A DNA stretch of 64,000 nt from Bacteroidales bacterium UBA6360. Lineage in GTDB: Bacteria > Bacteroidota > Bacteroidia > Bacteroidales > UBA932. Numbering within the stretch: the first letter of the stretch is position 1; each line of letters begins with the position of its first letter. Below are positions 33,201 to 41,599 of this stretch, piece by piece. Position numbers and translations under genes: made by a program. The DNA is taken from assembly GCA_002440085.1 (NCBI GenBank), contig DJRM01000046.1, positions 7,329 through 71,328 of the forward strand. The letters are read 5' to 3'. The notes under the pieces are model-generated. The model was not told where the DNA came from and made no database searches. It saw nothing but the letters and a program-made list of their open reading frames with translations.

Positions 33201-33543
33201 TAAAAGCAAGAGTTCGGTCTCCACGACAAGATTTTCCGGATATAACAAGAGCGTCACGGAAAGCGTGGCAAATGGCAACGGAAACCCCTACTGTCCGGAA
33301 GGCTACAGGACTCCGAGCCAGGTGGAGCTGTGCATCATGAGATACTATATGGGGAACGACGGACCTGGCTCAGGTTCGGTTTCACGTACGAAATGGTCTT
33401 TCGGCCAGGAGGGCGACAAGAACAAGGGGACATCAGTGCTCGGCGCGACAAAAATCGGATTCATGCAGAACGGTGACAACATCACCGTAACTGACGCCGA
33501 CGTGACATCAGTACGCTGCGTCCGTGACATCCGTGTCAACTGA
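30280..33543 (+). CDS. DUF4906-type large fimbrial tip-like lipoprotein
   Basis: A 1087-residue lipoprotein (AFVSC, Cys19; T51-R52-A53). The N-terminal third is pilin-like (YNFYIFGFDSRGSKI, MTGKLSDVKVN, MSLRRVDAKIRFIF). A middle DUF4906-like region follows. The C-terminal third contains a perfect EF-hand-type loop DNNGDGVIDRDE near residue 801, directly before VRWYMASVNQLIG, and ends with YCPEGYRTPSQVELCIM and VRCVRDIRVN, a terminal module seen in large Bacteroidetes tip adhesins. It is the last gene of locus 1 and probably the distal tip or adhesin. Confidence 0.82.
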   Translation: MRRFIFNILIFTAFAFVSCVKEDFCEEGGLTGGESWVLLDFGAQESREIVTRATVSKRNESQIYNFYIFGFDSRGSKITGLYFDTSNQKTSKSEVENATGNCWYVSNAASDDGTTSGTVRFKTSNGEGLKFYMITNLDADMVRISSDLLAHNIHTESDLQGFNVYLNQRIVNRNGYFQMTGKLSDVKVNGSLNSTTPELTKINGTMSLRRVDAKIRFIFKTGSRPDENGQVIKSFEAKQWKVVNVPRTAYLLGYGQRGIATSAGADFVSVDPAVAPSEYSEYAKDFFDTEFVNFEEFPSSTQSEFSFYMLENRQVPKKAPKSWQDRSRSVKTAEGKNGACDVSYVLNGVPYERSMRLYEYANDFSTYVVVTGRVEMDLVNDKAGQVLGGDVQYIIHLGNWSADIDNSEGNMGDGKDSYAGFDNFNTERNTSYTYTVTVNGVNSIRVEVESSQSGDSSDVVEKQPGASGAITIAKEDIILCDSHYISKTINFRLTNFFEGKTFDKDHCIVDRLTWSAKTPFGEGEPYKKDGMDIPDGLDYQWVHFRLNKKDSDGNFSTRRRKFCNRTFETKGVLQSASDNKEGDGSDGLAGYHNDGIMNISQLVDYIGSQVDKYLESPDASEFDHRDSPSEAKLTFTVFIDEYYYEKNPITNEMSSDLWKRFVNAEDRKLHILCSSDTSLDGESRSTGSVITIQQHAIQSIYNTDPSYTDLQTAWGTETKDEFEGFSTYWSSTASQSRGNTDNNNGLYNTCKEWGLSSGSSTTFNSVQKWENYMQFEVDNDMPQLSSGYSYLRYSCMNRNRDNNGDGVIDRDEVRWYMASVNQLIGIVVGKGLLSSATQLYNRTPEQQKSDKDEDWLQHVISSTCFGSDSNDPTMLWAEEALSTSRTNIDWQHIKKASVRCVRNLGYVDGNADETYSIDKMPQDYIQMEKLSNGNYLFTTTHLNSQALRYYTSRELTYADELSVENRLYKKFEVYKSKSSVSTTRFSGYNKSVTESVANGNGNPYCPEGYRTPSQVELCIMRYYMGNDGPGSGSVSRTKWSFGQEGDKNKGTSVLGATKIGFMQNGDNITVTDADVTSVRCVRDIRVN

Positions 33544-33598
33544 ATAATTCTTAGTAAGATTTGTGAAGGATATAGACCAAAAAGACGAACAAATCCCG

Positions 33599-34768
33599 TC
33601 ATTCGACCCGCATGGTTCGGGAAGGATCGATGCGGGAAATGAACATCGACGGAAGAAGGAGCAGAAGCATTATGACGGCAAAGGAAATCACGTCAGCCAT
33701 GAGAATCTGAAGCCAGTCTATATGAATCGGGACAAACGGGACAAAGTAGTTCTCGGGACTGAGTTTCAGAATATGAGTGTACTTCTGAACAAGACAGAGC
33801 CCTATGGCGAGAGCATTGCCGACTGCCATGCCCTTGCCGACAAGCGCGGCGGAGCTCCGGAGAAATATCGCCGCAATCCCCCTGTCCTTCATTCCGAGAG
33901 CCTTCAGCAGCCCGATGGTCGGGATATGCTCGAACATGAGTATCAGCAGCCCTGAAATCATGTTGAATCCGGCCACTATCGTCATAAGCACCAGCACCAC
34001 AAGCACATTGAAGTCGATGAGATTCAACCAGTCGAACAGCTGCGGAAAACTCTGCACCACCGAGTTCACGATAACAGTCGGCTCATCCTCAGAAGAGTGC
34101 GAGAACACCTCCGCACCTATGTCAATTGCGGCCTGCCGTATGCCCTCTTCGCTGCGGGAACTTTCTTTCAGCGACACCTCAAGGGCAGAGACCTCGCTCC
34201 CCTTCCAGCCGTTAATCCGGCGCATTGTCTGCAGGTCTGTATAGACAATCAGTTTGTCCTCGGAAGAGAGAATCCCGTCATAGAGCGATTCCACCCTGAA
34301 CTTTCGAGCCACGACTTTCTCCCCGACAAAATAGGCCAGGATGTCATCCCCAACGTCAATTTTCAGGATAGACGCGAGCTGCGACGGCACAGAGACTGAC
34401 AGCGCCAACGAATCGGCCTTCCGGTAATCTTCCACGCCCTTGAAAAGCACCCCGTGAATGAGTTCTCCCTCCTTGACGATTCCCGCACGGAGGATTGTTC
34501 CCCTGACGGATTTCACGCAGTCAAGTCCCTTGACAGCCGGAAGGAATGCCGGCTCGGAAGGAATCGGCTCGGACTCCCCCATATAGTTCTGATTCAGAGG
34601 CGTGAGAGTCACGTCGCCGCAAAACTCGCTCAGCCCGTTCCGTATTTCATGTCTGAAACCGGACGACACAGCCACCGCCACAATCATCACAAGGAAACTG
34701 ACGGCCACGCAAACCGAAGCCATCTTTCCACGAAACCTGATGCGGCGAGATATGAATCCACTGACCAT
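33599..34768 (-). CDS. LolC/LolE-type ABC transporter permease
   Basis: A 389-residue membrane protein: one N-terminal helix (about 18-40), a periplasmic domain of about 220 residues, and three C-terminal helices in the FtsX fold (LVLMTIVAGFNMISGLLILM, LKALGMKDRGIAAIFL as the coupling region). LolC/E proteins extract lipoproteins from the inner membrane, which fits an organism with many lipoproteins. The ATPase LolD is not encoded nearby. The ATG at 34768 was chosen because a TTG at 34777 lies within the -7 box; the mRNA should be nearly leaderless. Confidence 0.85.
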   Translation of the reverse strand: MVSGFISRRIRFRGKMASVCVAVSFLVMIVAVAVSSGFRHEIRNGLSEFCGDVTLTPLNQNYMGESEPIPSEPAFLPAVKGLDCVKSVRGTILRAGIVKEGELIHGVLFKGVEDYRKADSLALSVSVPSQLASILKIDVGDDILAYFVGEKVVARKFRVESLYDGILSSEDKLIVYTDLQTMRRINGWKGSEVSALEVSLKESSRSEEGIRQAAIDIGAEVFSHSSEDEPTVIVNSVVQSFPQLFDWLNLIDFNVLVVLVLMTIVAGFNMISGLLILMFEHIPTIGLLKALGMKDRGIAAIFLRSSAALVGKGMAVGNALAIGLCLVQKYTHILKLSPENYFVPFVPIHIDWLQILMADVISFAVIMLLLLLPSMFISRIDPSRTMRVE

Positions 34769-34774
34769 AGACGG

Positions 34775-34782
34775 CAAAGTTA
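34775..34782 (-). promoter_or_regulatory. -7 box of the LolC/E-like gene
   Basis: TAACTTTG on the minus strand ends only six bases before the ATG at 34768, so transcription is predicted to begin at or very near the start codon. Confidence 0.6.
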
Positions 34783-34827
34783 CGAAAAAAGAATGAAGCG
34801 CGTCCGGTTTTAGAAGCTGTTTCTACC

Positions 34828-35553
34828 CTATTGGGCGACAAAGCGGTAGGTGATTTCACCGACCTGGTTTGCCGGAGCGGTGGAAGAGGCGCTGAAACGA
34901 GAGGTCCTGGCAGCCCGGACTGCCGCCTTGCGCAGGCATTCATCGGGGCTTGAAACTGCCTCAACGACCTTCGCCACGACGACGATGCCGCTGTTGTTGA
35001 CCCTTATCAGCACTGTCACATCCCCTCCGTTGTAGCATTTGTAGGCAGGCACCGGAAGCGTGCTGGCCTTGCGCCCGTCAAGCGTCCAGCTGAGCACCGA
35101 CGGTCCTGAATACTGCCGGCTTTCCGCAGGGCTTTCCTCCCGCTGCCTTGTCCCGCTGATGTCCACGGTCTCGTCCCGAGCATCCTCCCTGCGCGAATCC
35201 AGCCCCTTAAGATCCCGCTGCAGACGCTCGTTTTCCCGGTAAAGCTCCTCGGCATCCGTGTTGCGGTCGTCCTTCAGAGGGGCGCTACGGTCAACGGTGA
35301 CGTTGCGCACCGGCGTACCGGGCGAGACATCTGCACCTATGAGTTCGTCAAGCCTCCTGCTGATGCTTTCCTTGAAATCGGCTTCCTTTTCCTGCCTCTC
35401 GGCCTCCTCCTGTCTGGAAAAATCCATCAGAAAACTCGTGTCACCCTTCAACTGCGAGCCAATCTGCACTGCCAACAAAACAATAATCACCGTGAGATGA
35501 AATATCACGGTGATATACAACCCTGCCCTGTCTTCAGAATTAATCCGTCGCAT
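34828..35553 (-). CDS. TonB-family energy transducer-like protein
   Basis: A 241-residue protein with one N-terminal membrane helix (about 12-33), a charged helical and Glu/Arg-rich periplasmic linker (about 45-150), and a C-terminal TonB-like domain (about 168-241: GGDVTVLIRVNNSGIVVVAK, then LRKAAVRAARTSRFS and YRFVAQ). It would pass the energy of the ExbB/ExbD motor to outer membrane receptors. It is co-directional with udk (12 bases apart). The ExbB/D genes lie about 4 kb upstream on the same strand. Confidence 0.85.
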   Translation of the reverse strand: MRRINSEDRAGLYITVIFHLTVIIVLLAVQIGSQLKGDTSFLMDFSRQEEAERQEKEADFKESISRRLDELIGADVSPGTPVRNVTVDRSAPLKDDRNTDAEELYRENERLQRDLKGLDSRREDARDETVDISGTRQREESPAESRQYSGPSVLSWTLDGRKASTLPVPAYKCYNGGDVTVLIRVNNSGIVVVAKVVEAVSSPDECLRKAAVRAARTSRFSASSTAPANQVGEITYRFVAQ

Positions 35554-35565
35554 GGCAGGAATCCT

Positions 35566-36183
35566 TTAATGGGCTGAATTGAGGGACTTCTCGATAGTAG
35601 CAGCAATCACGTCGATTGCCACCTTGTTGTGACCGCCCTGCGGGATAATCACGTCAGCGTACCTCTTGCTCGGCTCAATGAACTGCAGGAACATTGGCTT
35701 CACGGTGCGTGAATAGCGCTGTATCACGGTCTCCACTGTCTTCCCGCGTTCGATGATGTCACGCGCCATCACGCGCATCAGCCTGTCGTCATCGTCCGCA
35801 TCGACAAAAATCTTGATGTCCATCTGGTTACGGAGCTCGGCGCAGCAGAAAATAAGGATGCCTTCCACGATTATGACCTCCGCCGGATTGACAGTGATGG
35901 TCTCGGTCTTGCTGCGAGAGCAGGTGATGTAGGAATATACCGGCTGCTCGATGGACTTTCCGGCCTTCAGGTCCTTCAGATGCTGAATCAGCAGTTCGAA
36001 GTCGATTGAATCCGGATGGTCGAAGTTCACTTTCTGCCTTTCCTCCATCGGGAGATGACTGGAATCCTTGTAATAGGAGTCCTGCGGGATGACGACAACC
36101 CTTTCCTTCAACTGGTCAGTAAGCGCCTTCACTACAGTTGTCTTTCCTGAACCGGATCCTCCGGCAATTCCGATTATCAGCAT
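35566..36183 (-). CDS. udk: Uridine kinase
   Basis: A 205-residue pyrimidine salvage enzyme that phosphorylates uridine and cytidine. The P-loop GIAGGSGSGKTTVVKAL opens the protein. IPQDSYYKD, FDHPDSIDF and VIIVEGILIF are family landmarks, and RVMARDIIERG contains lid residues. Length is typical. It lies 55 bases after asnS and 12 before the TonB-like gene. Confidence 0.96.
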   Translation of the reverse strand: MLIIGIAGGSGSGKTTVVKALTDQLKERVVVIPQDSYYKDSSHLPMEERQKVNFDHPDSIDFELLIQHLKDLKAGKSIEQPVYSYITCSRSKTETITVNPAEVIIVEGILIFCCAELRNQMDIKIFVDADDDDRLMRVMARDIIERGKTVETVIQRYSRTVKPMFLQFIEPSKRYADVIIPQGGHNKVAIDVIAATIEKSLNSAH

Positions 36184-36238
36184 TATTCGTTCCCCTTATC
36201 TTTCAATTAATCTTTTCTATATTTCGGACTTGCGATGC

Positions 36239-37633
36239 CTAATATTCGGCGTTCTTCGGAGTTCTCGGGAATGGAATCACATCCCTGATATTTGCCATGC
36301 CTGTCACGAAAAGGAGCAGTCTCTCGAAACCGAGCCCGAATCCGCTGTGAGGGGCGGAACCGAAACGGCGCGTATCAAGATACCATTCGAGCGACTCGCG
36401 GCTCATTCCGAGCTCGTCTATGCGCGCATTGAGTTTCTCAAGCGACGACTCCCTTTCCGACCCGCCGATGATTTCGCCAATCTTCGGGAAGAGCACATCC
36501 ATTCCTCGAACGGTCTTCCCGTCCTCGTTCTGCTTCATATAGAACGCCTTGATGTCCTTCGGATAGTCTGTAAGGATGACCGGCCGGCCGAAATGTTTCT
36601 CGACGAGATACCTCTCGTGCTCCGACTGCAAATCCACGCCCCAATAGACAGGGAACTCGAACTTCTCACCGGACTCTTCAAGAATCTTTATGCCATCAGT
36701 GTAGGTCAGACGCACGAAATCCGTCTTAACGACATTCTGCAGCCGCTCGATAAGTTCCTTGTCGTACATATCGTTCAGGAACTTCAGGTCGTCCATGCAA
36801 TGGTCGAGGGCATAGCGGATGAGCGACTTGATGAAGTCCTCGGCCAAATCCATATTGTCGTTCACGTCATAGAACGCCATTTCCGGCTCAATCATCCAAA
36901 ACTCCGCAAGGTGGCGCGGCGTGTTGGAGTTCTCGGCGCGGAACGTCGGGCCGAAGGTGTAGATTTCCCCGAGAGCCATCGCTCCGAGCTCGCCCTCAAG
37001 CTGTCCGCTCACGGTGAGACTGGTATGGCGTCCGAAGAAGTCCTGGCTGTAGTCCACCTTTCCCTCCTTTGTGCGCGGAGGGTTCTCCATGTCGAGGGTC
37101 GTCACCTGGAACATCTGCCCCGCCCCCTCGCAGTCGGAGGCAGTGATGAGCGGAGTGTGGAGATAGACGAATCCCCTGCTGTTAAAGTAGTTATGAATGG
37201 CATATGCCATCGCGTGACGTATTCTCAGAACCGCTCCGAAAGTGTTGGTTCTCGGACGGAGATGCGCAATCTCGCGGAGGAACTCAAGTGAATGCCCCTT
37301 CTTCTGGAGCGGGTAGGTCTCTGGATCCGCCTCGCCGTAAAGTTCAATCTCCTTCGCCTGAATCTCGACGGCCTGGCCGCTTCCAAGCGAAGCGACAAGC
37401 TCGCCTGTCACGCCAATGCACGCGCCTGTCGTAATCCTCTTGAGGAGATTCTCGTCAAAGGCCGCGAGGTCAACGACAATCTGGATATTATTTATCGTCG
37501 AGCCGTCATTAAGAGCGATGAAGTTTATTTTCTTGTTTCCTCTCTTTGTCCTGACCCATCCCTTTGCCAGAACGGTTTTGCCCGGCTCGCCAGCGAGCAG
37601 GTCCCTGACTTTGGTTCTGATGATTTTTTCCAT
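36239..37633 (-). CDS. asnS: Asparagine--tRNA ligase
   Basis: A 464-residue class II aminoacyl-tRNA synthetase. An OB-fold anticodon-binding domain occupies about residues 15-115 ([19 protein letters not shown]). The catalytic core has motif 2 ([20 protein letters not shown]) and motif 3 ([16 protein letters not shown]). The features match AsnRS rather than AspRS. Promoter -7 box at 37683-37690. Confidence 0.96.
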   Translation of the reverse strand: MEKIIRTKVRDLLAGEPGKTVLAKGWVRTKRGNKKINFIALNDGSTINNIQIVVDLAAFDENLLKRITTGACIGVTGELVASLGSGQAVEIQAKEIELYGEADPETYPLQKKGHSLEFLREIAHLRPRTNTFGAVLRIRHAMAYAIHNYFNSRGFVYLHTPLITASDCEGAGQMFQVTTLDMENPPRTKEGKVDYSQDFFGRHTSLTVSGQLEGELGAMALGEIYTFGPTFRAENSNTPRHLAEFWMIEPEMAFYDVNDNMDLAEDFIKSLIRYALDHCMDDLKFLNDMYDKELIERLQNVVKTDFVRLTYTDGIKILEESGEKFEFPVYWGVDLQSEHERYLVEKHFGRPVILTDYPKDIKAFYMKQNEDGKTVRGMDVLFPKIGEIIGGSERESSLEKLNARIDELGMSRESLEWYLDTRRFGSAPHSGFGLGFERLLLFVTGMANIRDVIPFPRTPKNAEY

Positions 37634-37682
37634 TTCAGTAAGTATTATGTCCGGCCATTTCGCGGTCCGGCTAAAAATCTTA

Positions 37683-37714
37683 CAAAGATACTAAGCAGTC
37701 TCCTCTTTTTCAAA
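37683..37714 (-). promoter_or_regulatory. Promoter of asnS
   Basis: On the minus strand TTTG (37714-37711), 20 bases, TATCTTTG (37690-37683). The -33 box lies in the loop of the hairpin at 37696-37728. Confidence 0.7.
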
Positions 37715-37728
37715 AAAAAGAGAGACTG
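37696..37728 (+). terminator. Long hairpin between asnS and the phosphatase gene
   Basis: CAGTCTC/GAGACTG arms extend into CTCTTTTT/AAAAAGAG, giving a stem of about 14 bp followed on the plus strand by TTTTGACTTTTT. No plus-strand gene ends here, so it may stop phosphatase readthrough, or simply be a structure over the asnS promoter. Confidence 0.5.
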
Positions 37729-37767
37729 TTTTGACTTTTTATCATCAGCCTCTCCCTTTGTCCCGCG

Positions 37768-39006
37768 TCATTTTGCCGAACAGAGTATCCTTTCCTTAAT
37801 CCGCGAGTTCTCGTAAAATCCGGTAAACTTCTCCGCATTCTTTCCTATCGCATAAATCGGAACCGGACACCCGGTGTGTGAATGCGCAGCCCAGCCGACG
37901 TGTCCCCTTTCGTTGAGAGCCTGATTTTCAGCTTCCGGAAGATCCTCATGAGATACTTTCCAGCGGCTGTCAAAGACGTCCCATCTTGTCTTGTAGCCCT
38001 TCACGCCAAAGGCGAGGCCGCCGGTCTCATGATCTGAGGTAACAAGTATAAGCGTTTCGTCCGGATGCCTGAGATAGAACTCGTATGCCTCTGCCACGGC
38101 CTCGTCAAGAAGCTTGACGCTCTCAATCGCGCGCATAGTGCTGTTCCGGTGCGATGCCCAGTCAACATAGCCCTGTTCGCACATGATGAAGAACGGTTTG
38201 TCCTCATCGAACACGGAAAGGCAGGCCCTAATCAGATCCGGAGCCTGCATCCCCTCCCCTGACATGCTGAGATCATAGTTCTTGTTCTTGTCCGCGGCAT
38301 CGAAGTCCATCGTATCCTCAGGATACACAGGAAGGAGAACCTTGGTTCTGGCCGTAGACTTCGCCAGAGCATCAAGGCCGAAGCATACCTGTGTACTGCC
38401 GTCAGCCTCGATGAGTTTCACAATATCCTCCTTGTCATGTTTCTTGCCGTAACGGTCTATAAGTTCCGAGCCTCCCAGGAAATCAAAGCCGCAGGAAGAA
38501 ATTTCCCGTGCTATCTCGTAATACTGGCTTCGTCTGTCAACATGAGCATAGAAAGCCGCCGGAGTCGCATGGTTCACAGGTCCGTCAGACATGATTCCCA
38601 CCTGATAGCCGGCGTCCTTCAGATCGTATGTGACTGCGCGCAGCGGAGAGCCGTCCACGGCGGTTCCGATACGCCCGCTGTCCGTCTTCTGCCCACAGGC
38701 AATTGCAGTGCCCGCAGCGCCGGAATCAGTCACGCCGCTGTTGTGGCAGTATGTCCTGGTGAGTCCAACGACGGGAAACTGCGTGAAGGTGAGGTAGCCT
38801 CCGCCATAGCATGAGTCCTGATAGGCAAGAAACGAATCGGTCGCGGCCGCATGGGCAAGTCCCATTCCGTCACCTATGAAAAGGAACACATACTTTGGAG
38901 TCGATTCGCCTTTCTGTTTCTTCAGAGAGACCACCGTAGCGACCGTAGCCGCCGCAACCAGGACAGTCGCGATTATTATTGATACCTTTCTTTTATTCAT
39001 TGTCAT
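37768..39006 (-). CDS. Alkaline phosphatase
   Basis: A 412-residue exported enzyme, held by an N-terminal hydrophobic segment (about 8-25). Active-site motifs follow the PhoA family: FIGDGMG (metal Asp), GVTDSGAAGTA (nucleophile Ser), HATPAAFYAH, the E-x4-D-x3-H set in EQGYVDWASH, TSDHETGG and AHSHTGCPVP. It releases phosphate from monoesters in the periplasm. The start at 39006 (or 39000) was chosen over 39072 for signal peptide length. A terminator at 39026-39060 lies just upstream. Confidence 0.92.
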   Translation of the reverse strand: MTMNKRKVSIIIATVLVAAATVATVVSLKKQKGESTPKYVFLFIGDGMGLAHAAATDSFLAYQDSCYGGGYLTFTQFPVVGLTRTYCHNSGVTDSGAAGTAIACGQKTDSGRIGTAVDGSPLRAVTYDLKDAGYQVGIMSDGPVNHATPAAFYAHVDRRSQYYEIAREISSCGFDFLGGSELIDRYGKKHDKEDIVKLIEADGSTQVCFGLDALAKSTARTKVLLPVYPEDTMDFDAADKNKNYDLSMSGEGMQAPDLIRACLSVFDEDKPFFIMCEQGYVDWASHRNSTMRAIESVKLLDEAVAEAYEFYLRHPDETLILVTSDHETGGLAFGVKGYKTRWDVFDSRWKVSHEDLPEAENQALNERGHVGWAAHSHTGCPVPIYAIGKNAEKFTGFYENSRIKERILCSAK

Positions 39007-39025
39007 GTTTCTTATCAAAGAAAAA

Positions 39026-39060
39026 GAGGTGCTCCAACAGAATCTCCACCGGAACACCCC
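39026..39060 (-). terminator. Rho-independent terminator of the exbB-exbD operon
   Basis: On the minus strand GGGGTGTTCC pairs with GGAGCACCTC (10 bp with two G-T pairs), followed by TTTTTC. It lies 20 bases after the last exbD stop and 20 bases before the phosphatase start. Confidence 0.75.
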
Positions 39061-39079
39061 ATTTCTAATCATTGCAGGG

Positions 39080-39547
39080 TTATTTTTCAGCCTTTCTCGC
39101 CGAATACATGATCTTCAGCGCGGAGCATCTTCTGAGCTCCTGCTTCACATCTGTGACAATACCCATCGTCGTGTTTTCGTCAGCCCTGATGGCGACCGTC
39201 ATGAAAGCCCTGTCAGCCTCGCTCTTGGAGTCACGCTCCGACGCGATGAAGTCACGGATGTCATCAACGGTCTTGAAAGAATCGTTAAGCTGGATTCGTG
39301 AGTCTGTTCCGAACTGTGACTGGAGGTGCTTGACCGGCGTTCCTATATTAATGTAGGATGCAAGGTCCTTTCTCTCAAGTTTCACGACCTCGGAAGCCTC
39401 CGGGAGTTTCACGATGACCTTGTTCTCCGTCTTGCGGAGGTTGGTAGTCACCATGAAGAAGAACAGGAACATGAACACAATGTCGGAAGTTGATGAAGTG
39501 CTCGCCATAGGGGTCGACTTCTTTCCGTCTTTTCTGAATTTTGACAT
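39080..39547 (-). CDS. exbD: ExbD/TolR-family biopolymer transport protein 2
   Basis: A 155-residue protein with one N-terminal helix (about 19-40) containing the conserved Asp in TSDIVFMFLFFFMVTT, followed by a periplasmic domain. With ExbB it forms the proton-driven motor for TonB. It starts 13 bases after the other exbD and is the last gene of the cluster before the terminator. Confidence 0.92.
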   Translation of the reverse strand: MSKFRKDGKKSTPMASTSSTSDIVFMFLFFFMVTTNLRKTENKVIVKLPEASEVVKLERKDLASYINIGTPVKHLQSQFGTDSRIQLNDSFKTVDDIRDFIASERDSKSEADRAFMTVAIRADENTTMGIVTDVKQELRRCSALKIMYSARKAEK

Positions 39548-39560
39548 ATCCTAAATCCTC

Positions 39561-40139
39561 CTATCTTTTTGAAACATCCTTAGGCTCGGCCTCGGAAATC
39601 TTCTGCGGAACGGCGTCACGCACGATTTTCTGCTGCTCTTCGGTGAGCCTGTCATAAGGCTTGCCGTAGTTCGCACGCGCGAAGTCGTCACGAATCTCGT
39701 TGATAGCCTTAACCAACTCATTCTGAACGGCGATGTAAGCCTGGTAGCTTGTGCCTCGGTCGTTCTGAAGAGAAATCACACCTTCGGAAACCGGATATTC
39801 ACCATATCCCTCGATGTCCTTGATTTTCTTCTCCGGCAACTTGGGGTCGTCGGTCGGGTTGGTAAGGAATTCCTTGATCTTGTCTTTCAGCTGGCTGACT
39901 TCCATCGCTTCATTTCCGGCGAAGAGCCTGTCAGCGGAGTTGATCTTCACAATGATGATATTGCGTCGATTGACCTTCTGATCCTCTGCCTTCTGGTCTT
40001 CTGTCGGCATCGGCGGAAGACGGCGCTGCAAGCCTGAATCCTGATTCATCGTAGTGGTCATCAGGAAGTAGCACAGCAGCAGGAACGCGATGTCCGCCGT
40101 GGAGCTTGAATTTATTTCTGGAGTCTTTTTGCTGCCCAT
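39561..40139 (-). CDS. exbD: ExbD/TolR-family biopolymer transport protein 1
   Basis: A 192-residue ExbD-like protein. The membrane helix STADIAFLLLCYFLMTTT (about residues 13-30) carries the conserved Asp. The periplasmic part is longer than usual and has a charged C-terminal tail (QKISEAEPKDVSKR). Two different ExbD proteins in one operon are usual in Bacteroidetes and may form a mixed dimer. Confidence 0.9.
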   Translation of the reverse strand: MGSKKTPEINSSSTADIAFLLLCYFLMTTTMNQDSGLQRRLPPMPTEDQKAEDQKVNRRNIIIVKINSADRLFAGNEAMEVSQLKDKIKEFLTNPTDDPKLPEKKIKDIEGYGEYPVSEGVISLQNDRGTSYQAYIAVQNELVKAINEIRDDFARANYGKPYDRLTEEQQKIVRDAVPQKISEAEPKDVSKR

Positions 40140-40147
40140 AGTTGTAA

Positions 40148-40576
40148 TTATTTATTACGTACTGCGTCCATCACTACACCGACGAGGATTGAAACAATCG
40201 CAGCCCCGCACGCGAAGTATGTGATATTAAGAATTGTGTCGGTCAGCTTGAGCATACCGGCAGATGTCTGCACGGACGAACCTACAGCCGGAGTTCCCGG
40301 CGCCAACAGATACGCTACGCCAACGATTGCGACCACAACCACAGCACCGATACCCAACTTGATGAGCGACTTCGGATTCTGCTTGACCGAGAAGTAGAGT
40401 CCGAGTCCGAGAACGGCGATGATTGCGACAACAACCAGAGCATACGCGCAGTAAATCAGGATATCCGTTGCAACTCCGTCGGCAGTCGTAAATCCGTATG
40501 CGTAACCGAACACGGCAAGGACGACACCGATTGCAAGGAGAACCCACTCTATTGCCTTAATTACTTTTGCGTACAT
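40148..40576 (-). CDS. Small four-helix membrane protein of the ExbB/ExbD operon
   Basis: A 142-residue hydrophobic protein with four predicted helices (about 8-30, 38-62, 74-92, 112-135). Apart from membrane helices no motif is seen. It lies 11 bases after exbB and 8 before exbD, so it likely belongs to the motor complex or its assembly. Function unknown. Confidence 0.8.
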   Translation of the reverse strand: MYAKVIKAIEWVLLAIGVVLAVFGYAYGFTTADGVATDILIYCAYALVVVAIIAVLGLGLYFSVKQNPKSLIKLGIGAVVVVAIVGVAYLLAPGTPAVGSSVQTSAGMLKLTDTILNITYFACGAAIVSILVGVVMDAVRNK

Positions 40577-40587
40577 TTTGTTCCGAT

Positions 40588-41385
40588 TTATTTGTTCTGA
40601 TATTTAACCAAGATGTCCACGAGACTGATAGAAGCATCTTCCATTTCGATGGTGCGCTTCTCAATCTGGGCAAGGATATAGTTGTAGAACACCTGAAGAA
40701 TCATCGCAACAATCAAACCGCCGACAGTGGTGATGAGGGCGACCTTCATACCTCCGGCGACAATGTTAGGAGAGATGTCACCAGCCGCCTGGATGGCGTC
40801 GAATGCTTCAATCATACCGAGCACTGTTCCCAAGAATCCGAGGGAAGGAGCGATGGCGATGAAGAGGGAAATCCAGCTCAGACCGTTCTCCATGAGACTC
40901 ATCTGCACAGAACCGTAGGAAACGACTGTCTTCTCGACAACCTCGATGCCCTGGTCCATGCGGAGGAAGCCCTGATAGAAGATGCTTGCGACAGGACCGC
41001 GGGTGTTGCGGCAAAGTTCCTTCGCAGCCTCAACGCCACCCTCGTCAAGAGCCTTCTCGATGCCTTCGAGGAGCTTCTTGGTGTTGGTCTTTGAGAACGC
41101 GAGGTAGAGGATACGCTCGATTGCGATTGCAAGACCGAGGATAAGGCAGAGGATGATGGCTGCCATGAACGCTGGACCGCCCTCAATGAATTTGGTTTTG
41201 AGAGCCTGGTGAAGAGGAACTTCTTCCTGGGCTGCAGTCAATTCAGCGAGAGAAGTCACCTGAGTCGGAGCCGCTGCGACCTCTTCGGTAGATGCAGCGT
41301 CAGCTGCCTGATCCTGAGCTGATGCGAACTGAGCAGAAAAGGCCATCAAGCCAATAGCTGCCAAAAACATGAAAATTTTTTTCAT
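40588..41385 (-). CDS. exbB: ExbB/TolQ/MotA-family proton channel
   Basis: A 265-residue protein with a signal-like N-terminus (MKKIFMFLAAIGLMAFSAQF), an Ala/Glu-rich periplasmic segment, then three membrane helices. The family core is visible in ISLFIAIAPSLGFLGTVLGM (helix with the Thr of the proton path) and ALITTVGGLIVAMILQVFYN. It forms the pentamer around ExbD. The ATG at 41385 was preferred to 41442 because it opens the signal-like segment. The 214-base gap 41386-41599 is AT-rich, with a near-consensus TAAATTG box, and holds no gene. Confidence 0.92.
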   Translation of the reverse strand: MKKIFMFLAAIGLMAFSAQFASAQDQAADAASTEEVAAAPTQVTSLAELTAAQEEVPLHQALKTKFIEGGPAFMAAIILCLILGLAIAIERILYLAFSKTNTKKLLEGIEKALDEGGVEAAKELCRNTRGPVASIFYQGFLRMDQGIEVVEKTVVSYGSVQMSLMENGLSWISLFIAIAPSLGFLGTVLGMIEAFDAIQAAGDISPNIVAGGMKVALITTVGGLIVAMILQVFYNYILAQIEKRTIEMEDASISLVDILVKYQNK

Positions 41386-41599
41386 AACTGTTTTTTGATA
41401 ATTAATACTATTAAATTGTTTGTTTTTCGTTAAAAATGTCATTTCTCAGGTTCTGAACACCGTCGCCGCGTCGCCAAAACCTTAAAAATCGGTGCAATTT
41501 AGCAATAAAAAATCATACAAAAAAATATTTGCCGCGATTTTGAAATGCCGGCATCAAAAAAATCGTCGGATAAGCTGAGCCCCGCAACGGCAAGTTCCA

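Noticed and set aside
36089..37291. A 400-codon open frame on the plus strand
   Set aside because: It is antisense to asnS and crosses into the udk gene; no support for expression.
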